Shown here piece after piece: positions 20,725 through 30,700 of a stretch of 64,000 nt of DNA. The translations under genes and the position numbers were made by a program. Origin of the DNA: Lodderomyces elongisporus (Eukaryota > Ascomycota > Pichiomycetes > Serinales > Debaryomycetaceae). The stretch lies in assembly GCF_030384665.1 (NCBI RefSeq), contig NC_083675.1, positions 430,001-494,000 of the forward strand, in the 5' to 3' direction. The notes beneath the pieces were generated by a model. That model ran no database searches. It saw only the letters and a program-made list of their open reading frames with translations, and was not told where the DNA came from. Within the stretch, counting starts at the first letter, position 1. The number at the start of each line of letters is the position of its first letter.

Positions 20725-23499
20725 ATGAATGAAAAGGTAGAAACTATTGTTTCTTCTAGAAATAGGTTTGCTGCCGAGGATCACGAGTTGGATCTCAAAG
20801 CAATCAACTCTGCTGCTGTTTCATTGGCTCATGTGGGTGAGATGTTGACCGAGATGCAAAAAAGAATCATCTTGAAAAGATTAAACTATGATAATATTGT
20901 GGACTATAGCGATATTCCCACTGGCGCCGTGTTTATGATTGAAAAAATTCAAAACTTGTCCATTGAGGAATCACTTAGTATCTTGAAAGAGGCTCTAGTT
21001 GATCACGATGACGATGTAAATTTCCCTACTGCCGATTACGACTTTATCAAGCGATTGGTAGAGCACGAACCATCAATGATTGAAGAAAAAACATCATGCG
21101 AGTCAATTCAAGCAGAGAATAACAACAACAACAACAATAACAACAATAATAAAAAAATTGAAACAATTAACGAAAAAGTCACCGTCGAGTCCAGTTCTGA
21201 AATAAATAGTAGTAGCTCAGATAATGAAGAAGGCCAGGATTTTGACGAGTTCAAGATAGTTGACTGGGATCTTCAAGTGAAATTAGAAGCTGCCTTGATT
21301 GCATACCATTCTCCATACCCCGAGGTGCGTGCAGTTACTGACCCCTTTGACGACCCTATGATTCCATGCGAAACTTTGAGAGTCTATATACTTGGTATCA
21401 TTTGGACGTGTATTGGTACTTTTATCAACCAGTTTTTTGCCGAACGTCAGCCAGCAGTATCATTGGGCAGTGCCGTTTGCCAGCTTTTACTTTACCCGAG
21501 CGGCGTGTTGATATCCAAGATCCTTCCACACAAGACACTCAATTTTTGGAAACTTTCCATAAACTTGAACCCCGGTCCATGGACACACAAGGAACAAATG
21601 CTTGCCACTATTTTTTATAGTGTCTCCAATGGTATTTCATACGTCAGCTACAATCTCCACGCACAAAAGCTCGAGCTTTTCTACAACAACCAATGGGTGG
21701 ATTTTGGATACCAAGTATTGCTCATCTTGGCTACAAACTACTTGGGCATTGGGTTTGCAGGCATCTTGAGAAAATTTGCAATTTATCCCCACAAGGCGAT
21801 CTGGCCAACAATCTTGCCAACAATCGCTTTGAACAAGGCTCTTTTGCAAAAAGAAACCAAGGAAGACATCAATGGCTGGAAAATCTCACGTTACCGCTGG
21901 TTTTTCTTGGTTTTTTCCTTTTCATTTGTATACAATTGGTTTCCAACATACTTTATGAACTTTTTGTCATACTTTAACTTTCTCACATGGTTTGCTCCAA
22001 ACAATGTCAATTTGGTTGCTATTACGGGCAGTGCCTCAGGGTTGGGTATGTCTCCAATACCAACATTCGATTGGAATATCTTGAACTTTAATGGAGCTTT
22101 GGTCTACCCATTCTACGCACAAATCAACCAGTACATTGGCACAGTGCTTGCTTTTTTTGTCATTGTTGGTTTGTGGTACTCAAACTACAAATGGACAGGC
22201 TACATTCCAATCAACTCATCATCCTTATTCGATCAGCATGGAAATAGGTATAACGTGAAGAACATTGTTGATGAAAACACATTGTTTGACCAAACAAAGT
22301 ATGAGCAAGTTGGTCCACCATACTATTCAGCAGCCAACTTGGTTGTTTATGGATCCTTTATTGCGCTTTACCCATTCTCAATTGTGTATGAAGGCTTTAT
22401 GAATAGAAAGCCCATTTGGAATGCCTTGAAAGGGTTGGTCCATGGATTCAGAAACTGGCGAGGCTCTGTTTACGAAGGATTTTACGATCCACATACTACA
22501 ATGATGAAGAAATACAAGGAGGTCCCCGATTGGGTGTTTTTATTGGTGTTGGTGGTTTCCATTGTTTTGGCGATAATCTGTGTCCAAATATATCCCGTGC
22601 AAACTCCCGTTTGGGGTATATTCTTTGCTGTTGGTATCAATTTTGTCTTTTTGATCCCATTAACGATTATTTACGCCACCACTGGTTTCTCGTTCGGATT
22701 AAATGTGTTGGTGCAATTGATTGTTGGCTTTGCCTTACCTGGAAACGGGTTGGCCTTGATGTTTCTCAAGGCATTTGGATACAACATCAATGGACAAGCT
22801 CAAAATTACATCTCTGACCAAAAAATGGCACACTATGTGAAGATCCCACCAAGGGCCGTATTTAGATGCCAGATGTTGTCCATCTTTGTTTCGTCGTTCC
22901 TTGGCTTGGCCGTGCTCAATTTCCAAATTGAAAACATTCCAAACTACTGCTCACCCACAAACACGCAGAAATTCACTTGCCCCAACTCTACAGTCTTTTA
23001 CAGCGCTAGTATACTTTGGGGTGTTATTGGCCCTAAAAAGGTGTTTAGTGGGTTGTATCCGGTGTTGCAATGGTGTTTCCTTATTGGATTCTTGTTGGCA
23101 TTCCCGTGCATAGCATTCAAAAAGTATGCACCAAAGAAGTATACAAAGTATTTCCAGCCAACGTTGATGATTGGAGGCTTCTTGTACTATGCACCATACA
23201 ATTTGTCATTCTACACTGGTGGTGTCTACTTGTCGATCTTGTTCATGTGGTATATAAAGAGTCGTTACTTGGCATGGTGGCAAAAGTACAATTTCGTCTT
23301 GTCGGGAGCCATGGACGCTGGCGTGGCATTTAGTGCTATCATAATCTTTTTCGCTGTGCAGTACAAGGAGCACTATCTCAGCTGGTGGGGTAATGATGTC
23401 CCATGGAAAGGCATCGAAGGAATGGGCGGTGCAAGCAGATTGGATCCTGCCGATGCTCCGGGAGGATTCTTTGGTCTCAGACCAAACCAGTATCCATGA
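20725..23499 (+). CDS. Oligopeptide transporter of the OPT family
   Basis: 924 aa, within the size range of fungal OPT proteins. The cytosolic N-terminus (1-~210) is acidic, with a poly-Asn stretch near 132-143. The rest is a polytopic membrane protein with many hydrophobic segments from about residue 215 to 890. Both OPT signatures are present: NPGPW at 282-286 and KIPPR at 706-710. The family carries tetra- and pentapeptides (and glutathione in some members) with protons across the plasma membrane. Candida genomes hold several paralogues (OPT1-9), and I cannot assign a number. The N-terminal extension resembles the Candida subgroup. Divergent or tandem partners are absent. Confidence 0.93.
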   Translation: MNEKVETIVSSRNRFAAEDHELDLKAINSAAVSLAHVGEMLTEMQKRIILKRLNYDNIVDYSDIPTGAVFMIEKIQNLSIEESLSILKEALVDHDDDVNFPTADYDFIKRLVEHEPSMIEEKTSCESIQAENNNNNNNNNNNKKIETINEKVTVESSSEINSSSSDNEEGQDFDEFKIVDWDLQVKLEAALIAYHSPYPEVRAVTDPFDDPMIPCETLRVYILGIIWTCIGTFINQFFAERQPAVSLGSAVCQLLLYPSGVLISKILPHKTLNFWKLSINLNPGPWTHKEQMLATIFYSVSNGISYVSYNLHAQKLELFYNNQWVDFGYQVLLILATNYLGIGFAGILRKFAIYPHKAIWPTILPTIALNKALLQKETKEDINGWKISRYRWFFLVFSFSFVYNWFPTYFMNFLSYFNFLTWFAPNNVNLVAITGSASGLGMSPIPTFDWNILNFNGALVYPFYAQINQYIGTVLAFFVIVGLWYSNYKWTGYIPINSSSLFDQHGNRYNVKNIVDENTLFDQTKYEQVGPPYYSAANLVVYGSFIALYPFSIVYEGFMNRKPIWNALKGLVHGFRNWRGSVYEGFYDPHTTMMKKYKEVPDWVFLLVLVVSIVLAIICVQIYPVQTPVWGIFFAVGINFVFLIPLTIIYATTGFSFGLNVLVQLIVGFALPGNGLALMFLKAFGYNINGQAQNYISDQKMAHYVKIPPRAVFRCQMLSIFVSSFLGLAVLNFQIENIPNYCSPTNTQKFTCPNSTVFYSASILWGVIGPKKVFSGLYPVLQWCFLIGFLLAFPCIAFKKYAPKKYTKYFQPTLMIGGFLYYAPYNLSFYTGGVYLSILFMWYIKSRYLAWWQKYNFVLSGAMDAGVAFSAIIIFFAVQYKEHYLSWWGNDVPWKGIEGMGGASRLDPADAPGGFFGLRPNQYP

Positions 23500-23911
23500 T
23501 ATGTTTACAGGTGAATCAATGAGGTTGGAAGAAGGTGGTTTTTAGTTTACGTTTTTTATTTTTTTATTTTCATTTTTATATATGTGCTAGTTTTCTAAAT
23601 TTGAGACATTGTAGAGTATGTACTATTTTTTTTCATTTCTTTATTTTTTGTTTTCATTTTTCAGACTCATATTTCAAATATTATATGAATACCCAATTAT
23701 GCTTCTGTATATAGTGCTGTAAGGTTTGTTTCCTCTTCATGATGAAATTAGTAATTTAGGAAGTCTTGATAGTTTTGGTGGATGGTGGGATTGAGTAGTT
23801 ATTTGAAATTCAGTCAAATTGGTAGCTATGTTTTTATTCTTGCATTTTTTTCTTCTCAGATTGTTTCCAACACTTTTGTGTCAGTTTCTTTTTTTTTTTC
23901 TTTTTTACAAG

Positions 23912-23917
23912 ACGCGT
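23912..23917. promoter_or_regulatory. MluI cell-cycle box (ACGCGT) upstream of CDC45
   Basis: ACGCGT lies 405 bp upstream of the CDC45 start. This is the core bound by MBF, which drives G1/S expression of replication genes in yeasts, and CDC45 is a G1/S gene there. A single copy was found, so the role is plausible but unproven. Confidence 0.45.
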
Positions 23918-24147
23918 TTGAGTTTGACAATCTTTCTTCACTCTTTCTTTCTTATTTTATTTTTTTCATTATTATTACCAAAAAAAAACATCAAAACATT
24001 AACCATCAAAGAAAGAGCAAAAACAGAAAAATACATATACATTGATCAGTGAATACCAAACTGTAGATAACTCCACAACGATTGCATAGTTAATAGCATA
24101 CAACTTTAATCCATGGATACAAGACCAACATCAATTTCGTGGTAAAA

Positions 24148-24150
<3 letters not shown>

Positions 24151-24198
<48 letters not shown>
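24151..24198. repeat. (CAA)16 microsatellite in the CDC45 5' leader
   Basis: An uninterrupted trinucleotide tract, 124-171 bp before the CDC45 ATG. It is probably transcribed as an unstructured CAA leader. Confidence 0.9.
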
Positions 24199-24253
24199 GA
24201 AAAGAATCACATACATTCATATACACTCACTTACACGCATAGATATAAATAAT

Positions 24254-24287
<34 letters not shown>

Positions 24288-24321
24288 TGACGCTTCATCA
24301 AGTCCATGAGAGATACTTTCA

Positions 24322-26433
24322 ATGTACATCACGCCAAATCAATACTATAGTGCCTATCGGGATCTAAAGCGAACATCACTTTCGCACTCGACATGTAAAT
24401 TAGTCATCTTTGTATCGTGCTTGGACGTTGACTCGCTATGTGCCGCCAAGATGTTTAGCATGTTGCTCAAGAAGGAGCTTATACAATACCAGTTACTACC
24501 AGTGCTCGGATACAATGACTTGAAAGCACATTACAATAAGTTAGATTACGATGTTGCAAATGTGGTCTTGATAGGTTGCGGAGCAATGTTGGATGTCGAA
24601 AACTTTCTTGATATCAACCCCGAGGAACTACTCACTGAGGACTCTTTTGCTAATGGCAATGCTGCTACTGATAATCTAGACTTGGCACATTCATTGAGAA
24701 ACTACTCAAGAAAGATATATGTCATTGATGGGAATAGGCAGTGGAACTTGGACAATTTGTTTGGGTCTGATGTGGTGATTTGTTTTGATGATGGGTATGT
24801 CGAGGGAAACCTTCAGGAGGAAAAGAAAGCATATGAGGCATTATCAGTGGAAAGTGATGATGATGATGATGATGAAGAAGAGGAAGAGGAGGAAGATCCA
24901 GAAGATTCAGAGTTGAGCGAGAATGAAACGTCTGGTGGAGACACAGAGGCTGATGAGGAAGCAGCTATCAATTCAGATGACTCTGAGTTTACGGTTGCAA
25001 GAAAGAGGAAATTGCAAGAACGACTGGCAAAGCTGCTAAAGAGACGTCGTAGAAAAGAGCAGTCCTCATATGAGGATGTTGTGCGTGCATACTACAATCA
25101 AGGATCAACTATAGGCACAGCCAATACCATTACAGTATATGCATTACTCACGGCAATTGGTGAGACCAATTTGGAGAGCCTTTGGATTGCAATCATTGGA
25201 ACCTCCTCTTTGGATAGCCATTATCCCGAGATTTACGACAAATTACAGCCATTACTCAAGGAAGAAGTTATGAGATTGAATCCAAACCATGAGTCGACCA
25301 AAAAACGAGCAGACCATACAATGCTAAGAGTAGAGAGAGATTACCATTTGTTTCTTCTACGGCACTGGACTCTTTACGATGCATTTTTCTACTCGAGTCA
25401 AGTCAATTCCAAACTCAATTTGTGGACTGATGAAGGTAAAAAAAGGCTTCATAAGCTATTTGCCAAGATGGGGGTCTCGCTAGCAGTAGCACAACAAAAA
25501 TGGCTTTACATGGATACCAAGGTCAAGAGACAACTACCCATCATTTTCCGGAGATACCTTCCCATTTATGGTCTCGAAGGTATTGTGCGAGAAGGGTTTA
25601 TTAAAACTTATGGGTATACGGGCCTGCTTTCAGCAATGGAATGCGTTGAGGCACTAAGTGCATTGCTTGAGTTGGACGAAAAGTTTATCCACGACTCTGC
25701 CAAATTGAACGAAGAAGACAATAGACTAATTGATAACGAGGAAGAGAGAATACGCAGGAGGATGCGACGAAAAGAGTCATCGTGGCTTAATAACTTTTGG
25801 TCTGCGTGGGACGCATTAAATGTCAACAAGTCGCTCACCAACACCACGAGTAATTCCACATTCACTAAGCTCAAAGGTAGCGAGTTGCTTTTCCGAGGGT
25901 TGGAGTATGCTAAAAACTTGCAGCAAATCACTTTCCGAACAGGAATGTCGCTTTTGGAGAGGAAGATGATCAAGAACCTCAAACTCTATAGACTATGTGT
26001 ATTGAACGATGGTGCTGTTCCCGATTTGGAGATATTTATCAACCCACTCATGTTGTCGAAGTTGGGTTCATGGCTTATTGAAAACTTGGCGGAACTCGAT
26101 TTTATAAATGGGAACCATTCTTTGAAACCTTTGGTGGTGGCGAGCTTGGATGCTAGCAGCGATACGTACTTGGTGATTGGTATGGCACCTCGATATCCTC
26201 GTGGAATGAGTGCGTCGGAGAAGGCAAAGTTGTTGCAGGAGACCAAAAATGATAGGATTACCGCCGAGTCCATGACCACTAGACTCAACACATTTAGTGT
26301 TGCCTTTCAACAATTGTCGCAAACTTCAGGTGCAAAAGTGCGTGTTGATAGTTTCAACAGTTCAGTAATTGAAATCCGGAAGGATGATTTGGCGCCATTT
26401 TTGGAGAAATTGACACTCAGCGGGCTCGTCTAG
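24322..26433 (+). CDS. CDC45: Cdc45, DNA replication initiation and CMG helicase subunit
   Basis: 703 aa, close to the fungal norm (~650-700). The N-terminus carries the DHH-phosphoesterase-related start of Cdc45 (MYITPNQYYSAYRDL, then LDVDSLCAAK at 34-43). VIDGNRQWNLDNLFG follows near 136-150. A very acidic insert at about 177-215 and a Lys/Arg-rich helix at about 228-245 separate the two halves, as in other Cdc45 proteins. Cdc45 joins Mcm2-7 and GINS to form the replicative helicase and is a nuclear fork component. Codon 435 is CTG (YTG-x-LSAM), best read as Ser. An MCB box lies upstream. Confidence 0.96.
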   Translation: MYITPNQYYSAYRDLKRTSLSHSTCKLVIFVSCLDVDSLCAAKMFSMLLKKELIQYQLLPVLGYNDLKAHYNKLDYDVANVVLIGCGAMLDVENFLDINPEELLTEDSFANGNAATDNLDLAHSLRNYSRKIYVIDGNRQWNLDNLFGSDVVICFDDGYVEGNLQEEKKAYEALSVESDDDDDDEEEEEEEDPEDSELSENETSGGDTEADEEAAINSDDSEFTVARKRKLQERLAKLLKRRRRKEQSSYEDVVRAYYNQGSTIGTANTITVYALLTAIGETNLESLWIAIIGTSSLDSHYPEIYDKLQPLLKEEVMRLNPNHESTKKRADHTMLRVERDYHLFLLRHWTLYDAFFYSSQVNSKLNLWTDEGKKRLHKLFAKMGVSLAVAQQKWLYMDTKVKRQLPIIFRRYLPIYGLEGIVREGFIKTYGYTGLLSAMECVEALSALLELDEKFIHDSAKLNEEDNRLIDNEEERIRRRMRRKESSWLNNFWSAWDALNVNKSLTNTTSNSTFTKLKGSELLFRGLEYAKNLQQITFRTGMSLLERKMIKNLKLYRLCVLNDGAVPDLEIFINPLMLSKLGSWLIENLAELDFINGNHSLKPLVVASLDASSDTYLVIGMAPRYPRGMSASEKAKLLQETKNDRITAESMTTRLNTFSVAFQQLSQTSGAKVRVDSFNSSVIEIRKDDLAPFLEKLTLSGLV

Positions 26434-28879
26434 TGTTTGATCTTTTTAGAGTAGAGAAATAGAGAATCGTGGATAGCGAACAGAGAATACAGAATACACT
26501 TTGCATTAGTGACAACCGCAGCTTTATAATGAAGTTTACTGTAAATTAGCAAAGTGAAAATAAAAGGAAAAAAGCAAAGCAAAGCAAAGCAAAGCAAACC
26601 AAAGCAAAACAATTTCAATCATACATTCCTCTAGCCTATCACATCCATCAACTCCTATTTTAGATCGTCTTGTCTTTCCGTAGTTCCGATTAACACCACA
26701 TGTTTTATAACCATCTCAATTCATCCTTGGTTTGAAACACTTGAGATGCACTGAAATTCTCATTTTTAATTATAGGTGCCATAAAAAAAGACTGTAAAAA
26801 AAAGAAAAAAAAAAACAAATATGAAAACTTCTTGGCGCGTTTATCGTTTCCTTCCACTACCTTTTTTGTTTTGCTCCCTCCATGTCTTCTGCCTTTTCCC
26901 TTTCCTCCCCCCTCCCCCCCCACCACCTAAAAATTGGTTAGGGCTGGTAAAAATAAAAAATAAAACCAACCAATAAACAAATACACTAACAAATACTTTT
27001 TCATTTTTTATTAATTTTTTGGGGGCGGAGGGGGGGGGGGGAAAACCAGAGGATCCCCCAAATTTTCTTCAAATAGAGTAATCAAATGAAAACAACAACT
27101 ATTACCACAAGAGCAAAAATAAAACTAAAAAGGAAAAACATGCTCTATCGATAAGGTTATGAAGTGTTGAATCAATGTACAAATACGTCAACCCCAGTTT
27201 TATATTTCTGGTTATACGGAAATACCCGATTTGTTAATGACTCTGGTGCTTTGGAAAACACTCTAAATTTCTTTGCTTTTTCCCTTTACCTTTTTATTGT
27301 CTTTATTGTGTGTGTTTCCACCATGGGCAAGTACCTTCTGTATATTGCAACACCGGATAAATAGGATGCAACATCATTTGATTTATCGCCGACCGGTACA
27401 AAAAAAGAGTCAGTTCCCTTGCAACCAACCAATCAATCAATTAATCAGATAGAGGAAGGAACAAATATATTCCCAACAAACCGGTAATCTACACTATTCT
27501 TGGGTTCTGATCAAGATCGGAGATCAAAATCTACCCCATATCCTTAAATGGTGGGGTACACTGCACAGTGGGCTTAGTCCATTTGATAAAATCTACATTT
27601 GTCAAAGGCAAACACATGTAGATCTATTGACTTCTTTTCCGTGGCTTTCTCTATTCCTTTTCCTTTTCCTATCCTTTTCTTTCTTCATCTCTTCCTTTCA
27701 CTCTATCTAAATCTCTTTTTTGTATAGATGAAACGAGGATAATATAAGAAAGGAGCGCCCCCAAATTCTCCAATTCCCCCACGATCCCCCACAATTCCCC
27801 AACTTGAACAACTTAGTTTTTGGGGGATCTCTCAGTTAAAAAAAAAAACGCGTGATGATGTTGTAGACTCTCATTAAGGCACAGCAATACAAATTTCTAT
27901 TAGATGCAAAGTTGCAAAATAGCAAACGTTACGATGAGCAAGAGCTTGGCTTAGAGTATCTTTATTATTATCATCACCACCTTCATCATCATCATCATCA
28001 ACCCTCCTTGCCTTGGGTTAGATACCTTGCAATTTAATTTAATTTAATTTACTTTATTTTTTACTTTTTGTTGAGCTAATTTATTTTAGTTATAGAGGCG
28101 AAATTGCAAATAAAGCCAAAAGAGAACAAAAGCAAAAACAAAAATAAAACAAGGAGGGAGTAAGAAGTGGGGAAGAAGACAAAAGTTAAGTTCTGGTAGA
28201 GGTTCAGCTATGGAAGAAACAATAGTAAAGTTGGTTCTCCTAACCATAGCTTTGCTTTAGAAAAAAAAGCAAAAAAAGAAAAAAGCAACAATAAATGGTT
28301 GATGGGTGTCATAATAAACAAAGCAAAACTCTGCACATCTACCGGTTGGAACAAGAGAAAAAAAAAACGGCTCCATAAAAAAGAGGTGAAACCAAAAAAG
28401 TGTAGACGTTCAGGAGTCCGAGTGAGCGCAATTGGAGGAATTTTTTTTTATTTTTTTTTGTACCTCCTGGTTAAGAGCCAGTACATGAAACAGCCTTTGT
28501 TCAATTTCATCAGAAATTTTTTTCTTCTTTGTATTTTGTATTATTGTGAAGTACAGAGTGAAGGAACAGAGACTCGATAACTTTCGCTTTCCTTGTCTCT
28601 CTCTGTTTAATTTTGGTTTTCTTTAATTTGGAGGATACAATGTGCCCCCAAATCATTCCATTATCTTTTGTTTTTTATCCCCAGTATCCAATACCACTTC
28701 CCCACAAAGGGTTCTCGAATATAAATAAACCATGAGATCTTGTTGATTTTGAATCCCATCAGTATCTTTGTTGTTTCATTTTTTTCTTTTTTTTTTGCAT
28801 CATCACTCATCGATAAAAAAGTATTAATACTTCAACAACAACAACAACTACTACTACTACTGCACTCCTATTATATAGT
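26434..28879. other. Intergenic region and transporter promoter
   Basis: 2.4 kb with no gene seen. Contents: AAAGCAAAGC repeats at about 26572-26610; long G and C runs at 27020-27041; short inverted repeats (TACCCCA/TGGGGTA at 27532-27558, ATCTACAT/ATGTAGAT at 27591-27623, AGCTATGG/CCATAGCT at 28206-28251); a CAT/TCA run near 27975-28000; and a GGGGG/CCCCC box cluster described separately. A TATA box lies at 28720-28727, about 150 bp before the transporter ATG. Confidence 0.6.
27015..28653. promoter_or_regulatory. Cluster of CCCCCAAAT / TTTTGGGGG boxes upstream of the MFS transporter
   Basis: AT-rich DNA joined to a GGGGG core occurs at 27015-27028 (TTTTTTGGGGGCGG), 27051-27066 (GGATCCCCCAAATTTT), 27755-27767 (GCGCCCCCAAATT), 27816-27828 (TTTTTGGGGGATC) and 28641-28653 (TGTGCCCCCAAAT). 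GATCCCCC also occurs at 27783. An AT flank plus a GGGG core is the form of Mig1-type glucose-repressor sites, and CCCC cores also resemble stress elements. The bound factor is inferred. Confidence 0.4.
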
Positions 28880-30700
28880 ATGTCTGACATTAAGCCAGTC
28901 ACCTCATTTGGATCTGACAAGTTGGACGAAGTTTCGAGCGAAAGGTCTTCTGCAAACTCCTATAACAAGACACAAGATGCTATGACACCTAAAGACACCT
29001 CAACTAGTGCACAAGAGCAGAACAAGAAGAAAGGTTTCTTGCGTCACTTTAAGATGAAGAACATTTTCGAAAAAATTGAAGATAGACCCACACCCAAAGA
29101 AGTGTACAACTACCGTATTTATCTTACAGCAATCATGGCTTCAGCTGCTGCCATCATTATTGGTTACGATTCTGGTTTCATCGGAGGTGCCGTTGCGTTA
29201 CCTGCTTTCGAAAAAGAGTTTGGTTTGGACGTTGCTCCCAACTCTGCATATATTATTTCAAATGTCATTTCGGTTTTCCATGTTGGATGTTTCTTTGGTT
29301 CTTTGTTCTCCTACCCTGCGTCATACTACCTTGGTAGAAGAATACCATTGATTGCTGCTGCTTTGTTGATTACTTTGGGCTCTGGTCTTATGCTTGCTGC
29401 CAACTCAGAAAGAGGATTAGGTCCTATCTACGCAGGTCGAGTGCTTGCTGGTTTAGCTGTTGGCTGTTCCACAAACTTGACTGTTGTTTATATTTCAGAG
29501 ATTTCGCCACCAGCAATTAGAGGTCAGTTGACTGCCAGTTATGAGATTGGATGGAGAGTTGGTGATCTCGTTGGTTTCTGGATCAACTATGGTGTCGACT
29601 CTACATTGCCAGAGGGAAAGAGCCAATGGTATATCCCATTTGCTATTCAATTGATCCCCAGTGGATTGTTTTTACTCGGTAGTATCTTTATGAAGGAAAG
29701 TCCCAGATGGTTGATGCAGGTTGGCAAATACGAAAAGGCAGTTGAGAATCTTACCTGGTTTAGACAATTGCCAGAAACAGACGAGTACATCATTTACGAG
29801 ATTAACCAATGTAAAGAGTCTATTGAAGAACAACGTGCCAAGGTTGGTTTGGGTATCATGGATCCATTCTATGAGGTTTTCTTCCGTAACTGGAACTTGT
29901 TATACCGTTTGTTCATTACCGTTATGTTGTTTTTGTTTTGTAACTTTATGGGTATCCAAGCAATCAACTACTACTCGCCCAAATTGTTCAAGGGTCTTGG
30001 TGTCCAAGGTACCAATGCGTCATTGTTTTCCACTGGTATGTTTGGTGTTGTGAAATTCATCTGTACATTTATCTACATTCTTTTCATTGTTGATACATAT
30101 GGAAGAAGAAAAGCATTTATGTGTTCTTCAGCACTTTGCTCGGTATGTTTCTGGTACATTGGCGCATACTTGAAGATCAATGATCCTACCAAGCCGGGTG
30201 TAAGTGCTGGGCCAGGGGGTAAGGCAGCTATTGGATTTATGTACATTTGGATTGCGTCCTTTATCACTGCTTGGTCGGGTGGTCCATTTGTTGTTGGTGC
30301 CGAAGTGTTTGATCAGAATATTAGATCCTTTGTGCAAGCAATCAATGCGGCAATGTCATGGGTGGCCATTTTCGTTATGTCGAGATGGACGCAGAATATG
30401 ATTGCAACCATGTCGTATGGTATTTATTTCTTCTTTGCTAGTCTTGCAGTGGCGCTGATTCCATTTGTCTACTTTATGTTGCCAGAGACCAAGGGTATTG
30501 CTTTGGAAGATATGGACAAGTTGTTCAATAGAAAGATTCCAGCTAGAAAGGCGCACAAGATTGTGTTGAACAATGTGAGACACGAGACGGAGGAAATTTT
30601 CCATGAGAACCACGAGCACGGTTTGTTCAGCATGGCTGATAACAAGCCAGAGACAGAGAATGTCGAGCACTTGTTTGAAAGTGACAAGGAGAAAGTTTGA
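28880..30700 (+). CDS. MFS sugar-porter family transporter (quinate/hexose type)
   Basis: 606 aa. A hydrophilic N-terminus (~75 residues) ends in DRPTPKEVYNYRIYL, the entry to TM1 typical of the fungal quinate-permease/HGT branch. Twelve hydrophobic segments follow. Sugar-porter motifs are seen: GYDSGFIGG in TM1, YYLGRR after TM2, AGRVLAGLAVG in TM4, ESPRWL near 273-278, DTYGRRKAF after TM8, and PETKG near 534-538. The C-terminal tail is His/Glu-rich and cytosolic. The protein moves a sugar, polyol or quinate-like acid across the plasma membrane. The exact substrate cannot be read from the sequence. Codon 526 is CTG. Confidence 0.9.
   Translation: MSDIKPVTSFGSDKLDEVSSERSSANSYNKTQDAMTPKDTSTSAQEQNKKKGFLRHFKMKNIFEKIEDRPTPKEVYNYRIYLTAIMASAAAIIIGYDSGFIGGAVALPAFEKEFGLDVAPNSAYIISNVISVFHVGCFFGSLFSYPASYYLGRRIPLIAAALLITLGSGLMLAANSERGLGPIYAGRVLAGLAVGCSTNLTVVYISEISPPAIRGQLTASYEIGWRVGDLVGFWINYGVDSTLPEGKSQWYIPFAIQLIPSGLFLLGSIFMKESPRWLMQVGKYEKAVENLTWFRQLPETDEYIIYEINQCKESIEEQRAKVGLGIMDPFYEVFFRNWNLLYRLFITVMLFLFCNFMGIQAINYYSPKLFKGLGVQGTNASLFSTGMFGVVKFICTFIYILFIVDTYGRRKAFMCSSALCSVCFWYIGAYLKINDPTKPGVSAGPGGKAAIGFMYIWIASFITAWSGGPFVVGAEVFDQNIRSFVQAINAAMSWVAIFVMSRWTQNMIATMSYGIYFFFASLAVALIPFVYFMLPETKGIALEDMDKLFNRKIPARKAHKIVLNNVRHETEEIFHENHEHGLFSMADNKPETENVEHLFESDKEKV

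Larger units (their letters stand above)
23500..24321. other. OPT gene 3' region and CDC45 promoter/leader
   Basis: No gene is seen. T-rich DNA downstream of the transporter is followed by one ACGCGT box (23912), a (CAA)16 tract, a CA run at about 24255-24270 and a TA run just before the CDC45 ATG. Confidence 0.6.
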
